From assembly GCF_946479605.1 (NCBI RefSeq), contig NZ_CAMLGT010000171.1:1-8292 (forward strand): DNA of 8,292 nt. The letters run 5' to 3'. Both the position numbers and the translations under genes were made by a program. How positions within the stretch are numbered: the first letter of the stretch is position 1; every line of letters begins with the position of its first letter. Below are positions 6,618 to 8,292 of the stretch, piece by piece. This stretch comes from an uncultured Lacibacter sp. GTDB lineage: Bacteria; Bacteroidota; Bacteroidia; Chitinophagales; Chitinophagaceae. A model generated the notes under the pieces. It worked only from the letters and a program-made list of their open reading frames with translations, ran no database searches and was not told where the DNA came from.

Positions 6618-8265
6618 TTTTCGTTCTCCGCAGCTCCAGCCAGTTCAATGCATTTGGTTTAAAGTTCTGCACATTGGGTTGTACAAGATGGATTACCATA
6701 TCGTACCACAGCGGAACAACCGGCGGATTACTCATGAGCAACATATCCATTTCCTGGTAAAGTTTATAACGGATAGAATCGTTGGGTTCTTTTGTTGATC
6801 GTTCGTACAACGCATCATACACTGCATTACTATAACGTGTATAGTTCGGAGGCGCAGGATTTTTTCCATAAAACACACTCAGGTAATTTTCCGCATCAGG
6901 GTAATCAGCAATCCAGCTGCCACGAAAAAACAACGCCTCACTTTTTGACGTTTGCGTGAGCAATAAACTTTTCTGCACGGCTTCCACTTTTACATTTAAA
7001 CCAATATCCTGCAACTGGCGGGCAATGTAACTGCCAAGATCGGCATAGATAGGAATAGTGAGCAGCTTTATTTCCGGAACAGGGCGAGATGCATCAAAGC
7101 CTGCCTGCTTTAGCAGCTGTCTTGCTTTTTCAGGATCATACGAATAGCCTTTTACAACAGCAGGGTCAAAACTTGGCAATCCCATTGGCACAAACCCGCT
7201 TTCAGCTGCAGTACCAATTGAGTTGCGCAAATACAGCATCATTTTCTTTCTGTCGAAACCATAATTGATTGCCTGCCGTATTGCTTTTAATTTCAAAGGC
7301 GAATTTTTCACCAATGGATTTAAAGAATCAACCAGAATACCGATGTATTCAATATTGAGATACGCATGTTTGTTGAGCACCACTTTTTCTTTCCATTCGT
7401 TACGCAGTTCGCCTTTCTTGCTCAGCACTTCATCTTTAAACGATGCATCAATATCATTGATAAAATGCAGGTTACCCTGCCTGAATTCCATAAATTCACT
7501 TGCTTTATTATCAAGAAAACTCACTTTAACACCATCAATATAAGGCAGCCGTTTACCTGTACTGTCGGTTTCAAAATAAGCAGGGTTACGTTGCAGGATC
7601 AGGGCCTGCCCTTCTTCCCATGCTTTGAATTGAAAAGGTCCTGAACCAACCGGGTTACGTCGAAAATCGGGTCCGTACTTATCAACCGCTTCCTTCGGCA
7701 CAATTGAACAATACACATTACTCAACACGCCCAATATCTGCACAAACGGCTTCAACAGATGAATACGAAACGTTGTATCATTCACCGCTTCAAAACCAGT
7801 TGCAGCATCAACCCTGTTGTTAAATATCCATGCACCGGGGCTGGCAGTATTTTTATCCATCAAACGTTGAAAACTGTACACCACATCAGCCGCAACAACA
7901 CGACGCCCTTTACCTCCCGGGAAAACGGCATGATCATGAAAGAACACATCATCACGTAAATAAAACGTGATCTGCTGTCTGTCTTCACTCACCTCCCATC
8001 GTTTAGCAACAGATGGAACAATATGCAACTGTTCATCTGTTTCAACCAGGGTACTATACAATTGATGAGTAGCCCATATTACCGACTGACTTTTTGCAAA
8101 TGCAGGATCGAGAGAACTGATGCCGCTTACTTCATTATACTTAAAAATATTCTGTTCATTCCGTTTTGCTTTACCACAGGCAAAAAAAAGAAGTGAAAAA
8201 CAAAAAATGAAAAATGAAAAATGAAAAAATGGAGAACCTGCTGAAATCAGCCGTTGACGAACCAC
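6601..8265 (-). CDS. ABC transporter substrate-binding lipoprotein, family 5 (DppA/OppA type)
   Basis: Captures peptides (or a similar solute) at the outer face of a membrane and delivers them to an ABC permease, which is not in the window. The 554 residues match SBP family 5 in length and blocks: SSLDPA near 50, VPSVAKRWEVSEDRQQITFYLRDDVFFHD (two parts, about 83-98 and 99-112), NPVGSGPFQFKAW at about 205-217, the acceptor-like RNPAYFE, LPYIDGV, and IRQAINYGFDRKKMM about halfway. An N-terminal signal has R3 and R5, a phenylalanine-rich core and lipobox FFAC with C30. The start is GTG at 8265. The frame stays open to the window edge, so an earlier start cannot be excluded; GTG gives a normal-length signal peptide. 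The signal codons lie in a 7-bp tandem repeat and the last codons in a second heptamer array. Peptide is the likeliest ligand, but nickel, sugar or other solutes occur in the family. Confidence 0.92.
   Translation of the reverse strand: MVRQRLISAGSPFFHFSFFIFCFSLLFFACGKAKRNEQNIFKYNEVSGISSLDPAFAKSQSVIWATHQLYSTLVETDEQLHIVPSVAKRWEVSEDRQQITFYLRDDVFFHDHAVFPGGKGRRVVAADVVYSFQRLMDKNTASPGAWIFNNRVDAATGFEAVNDTTFRIHLLKPFVQILGVLSNVYCSIVPKEAVDKYGPDFRRNPVGSGPFQFKAWEEGQALILQRNPAYFETDSTGKRLPYIDGVKVSFLDNKASEFMEFRQGNLHFINDIDASFKDEVLSKKGELRNEWKEKVVLNKHAYLNIEYIGILVDSLNPLVKNSPLKLKAIRQAINYGFDRKKMMLYLRNSIGTAAESGFVPMGLPSFDPAVVKGYSYDPEKARQLLKQAGFDASRPVPEIKLLTIPIYADLGSYIARQLQDIGLNVKVEAVQKSLLLTQTSKSEALFFRGSWIADYPDAENYLSVFYGKNPAPPNYTRYSNAVYDALYERSTKEPNDSIRYKLYQEMDMLLMSNPPVVPLWYDMVIHLVQPNVQNFKPNALNWLELRRTKIVNRQ
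8194..8229. repeat. TGAAAAA heptamer tandem repeat in the signal-peptide codons
   Basis: The plus strand reads five 7-base units in phase: TGAAAAA at 8194, CAAAAAA at 8201, then TGAAAAA at 8208, 8215 and 8222, with one extra A at 8229. A run of eight A lies nearby at 8182-8189. On the coding (minus) strand this gives TTTTTCA units that encode the FHFSFFIFCFS part of the lipoprotein signal peptide. Since 7 is not a multiple of 3, gain or loss of one unit would shift the frame. Confidence 0.85.
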
Positions 8266-8292
8266 TCCTCCAACTCTTGTGTTTTTAGCTTT
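8247..8292 (-). CDS. Possible 3' end of an upstream gene (partial)
   Basis: In the frame one base off from the peptide-binding protein, the minus strand reads KLKTQELEEWFVNG and then TGA (8249-8247). The composition is that of an ordinary soluble protein tail, unlike the glycine/valine-rich reading of the other open frame. If real, the upstream gene overlaps the GTG start of the peptide-binding protein by 19 bases, suggesting translational coupling in one operon. Fifteen codons are too few to name a family or prove coding. Confidence 0.35.
   Translation of the reverse strand, partial: KLKTQELEEWFVNG

Noticed and set aside
1..8292. Mobile element, prophage, CRISPR or defence system
   Set aside because: No transposase, integrase, terminal repeats with target duplication, spaced direct repeats or defence domains; the 7-bp arrays have no spacers and are not CRISPR.

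Overview
The window looks like ordinary chromosome from a member of the Bacteroidota, most likely near the Chitinophagaceae (inference). Four things suggest this. The tRNA gene and mutS2 carry TAnnTTTG-type -7 promoter boxes, with a TTTG -33 element at the tRNA. The starts lack clear Shine-Dalgarno sequences. The 4-alpha-glucanotransferase is the two-CBM20, DPE2-like form common in this phylum. Three proteins carry export or lipoprotein signals of the Bacteroidota style. No phage, transposase, CRISPR array or toxin system was found.

Layout: 1-2461 (minus) is a 4-alpha-glucanotransferase gene cut at its 3' end by the window edge, with inverted repeats in its upstream region. At 2683-2842 (minus) is a compact tRNA-Ser(UGA) unit with its own promoter and a strong intrinsic terminator. 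At 2850-5063 (minus) is mutS2 with a -7 box and its own terminator; the protein ends without the usual C-terminal Smr nuclease domain. Diverging from it at 5120-5698 (plus) is a secreted DUF1684 protein. At 5850-6539 (plus) is an MsrA methionine sulfoxide reductase predicted to be a lipoprotein. Converging on it at 6601-8265 (minus) is a family 5 (DppA/OppA-type) peptide-binding lipoprotein. The last 46 bases may hold the 3' end of one more minus-strand gene that overlaps its start. No gene-free stretch exceeds 300 bases; 2571-2682 shows nothing I can name.

The genes are housekeeping or envelope functions, mostly single units with their own signals, and do not form one pathway: maltose/glycogen-derived glucan metabolism, translation, DNA or ribosome maintenance, repair of oxidised surface proteins, and peptide uptake. 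The least ordinary features are two stretches of 7-bp periodic DNA at the two ends of the peptide-binding protein gene. One is an 11-unit degenerate array that fills the convergent gap, folds into a perfect 21-bp hairpin and encodes the end of the gene. The other is a short TGAAAAA tandem repeat inside the signal-peptide codons. The Smr-less MutS2 is the other point worth checking.
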